A stretch of DNA of 64,000 nt from Streptomyces sp. NA02950. Its GTDB lineage: Bacteria > Actinomycetota > Actinomycetes > Streptomycetales > Streptomycetaceae. How positions within the stretch are numbered: position 1 is the first letter of the stretch; each line of letters opens with the position of its first letter. A model generated the notes under the pieces. That model was given only the letters and a program-made list of their open reading frames with translations. It made no database searches and was not told the DNA's origin. The translations under genes were made by a program, and so were the position numbers. Positions 63,983 to 64,000 of this stretch are shown here, in pieces. The DNA is taken from positions 3,468,501 to 3,532,500 of the forward strand of contig NZ_CP054916.1 of assembly GCF_013364155.1 (NCBI RefSeq), in the 5' to 3' direction.

Positions 63983-64000
63983 ATGACTGCAAGCCCCGAC
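63983..64000 (+). CDS. start of a gene running off the right edge (possibly a fatty acid desaturase)
   Basis: An ATG preceded by CGAGGGATCCC starts an open frame (MTASPD) that continues past the window. Only six codons are visible. A desaturase call rests on my memory of the ppc neighbourhood in other Streptomyces and on the TACG-type palindromes upstream, so it is a guess. Confidence 0.4.

Overview
This is a stretch of high-GC actinomycete chromosome, almost certainly Streptomyces. The evidence is a conservon (cvnA-D), a gvpOAFGJLSK gas vesicle cluster, clpP3-clpP4 with popR, many GTG starts, rare TTA codons and the block mfd / glmU-prs-rplY-pth / ppc. No plasmid or phage replication genes and no intact transposase are visible.

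Layout. 1-3.6 kb holds core metabolism: the end of an unknown operon, metB, a membrane-anchored protein and msrA. 3.6-12.9 kb is an accessory island. It has a divergent flavoprotein/XRE regulator pair, a translationally coupled operon of three small genes, and a leftward group made of a TPR regulator-like protein, a small helical effector-like protein and an NB-ARC/TPR (NLR-type) STAND NTPase. Parts of the small-gene operon and the NLR 3' end occur again as a decayed second copy at 11.4-12.85 kb. 12.9-18.4 kb holds an NTF2-like gene, an undescribed operon (membrane terpene-cyclase-like protein, EEP hydrolase, cupin), a dead MmyB-regulator/SDR pair, and a methyltransferase/TetR pair with a double operator. 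18.4-22.5 kb is the conservon. 23-32.9 kb carries a sugar-binding-type lipoprotein, a ScoMcrA-like modification-dependent endonuclease, clpP3P4-popR, a second lipoprotein, a gamma-glutamyltransferase-like enzyme and a PucR-type regulator.

33.4-36.9 kb is mfd, followed by the gas vesicle operon (37.1-40.7 kb), a VOC protein, an aldo/keto reductase, a MacB/FtsX-type ABC exporter and an MFS pump. 48-54.4 kb holds a DivIVA/Scy-like coiled-coil protein and a toxin/immunity locus: a deaminase-SUKH fusion, a WHH nuclease-SUKH fusion and a YwqJ-like deaminase with a separate SUKH-3 protein. After an orphan histidine kinase and tRNA-Gln(UUG) come glmU, prs, rplY, pth, a membrane protein and ppc, with the first codons of a divergent gene at the right edge.

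How the genes work together. The most notable system is the NLR pair at 7.4-10.3 kb. The small protein ends with, and the NLR begins with, the same motif of about 19 residues, built around NYGT(I/V)HTGD. That is the layout described for bacterial amyloid-signalling NLR/effector pairs and suggests an abortive-infection or cell-death device. Four genes (5631, the NLR, the membrane cyclase-like gene and the ScoMcrA-like nuclease) carry a TTA codon, and all lie in accessory or defence-like loci. This predicts bldA-dependent, late expression. All functions are read from sequence; no searches were run.
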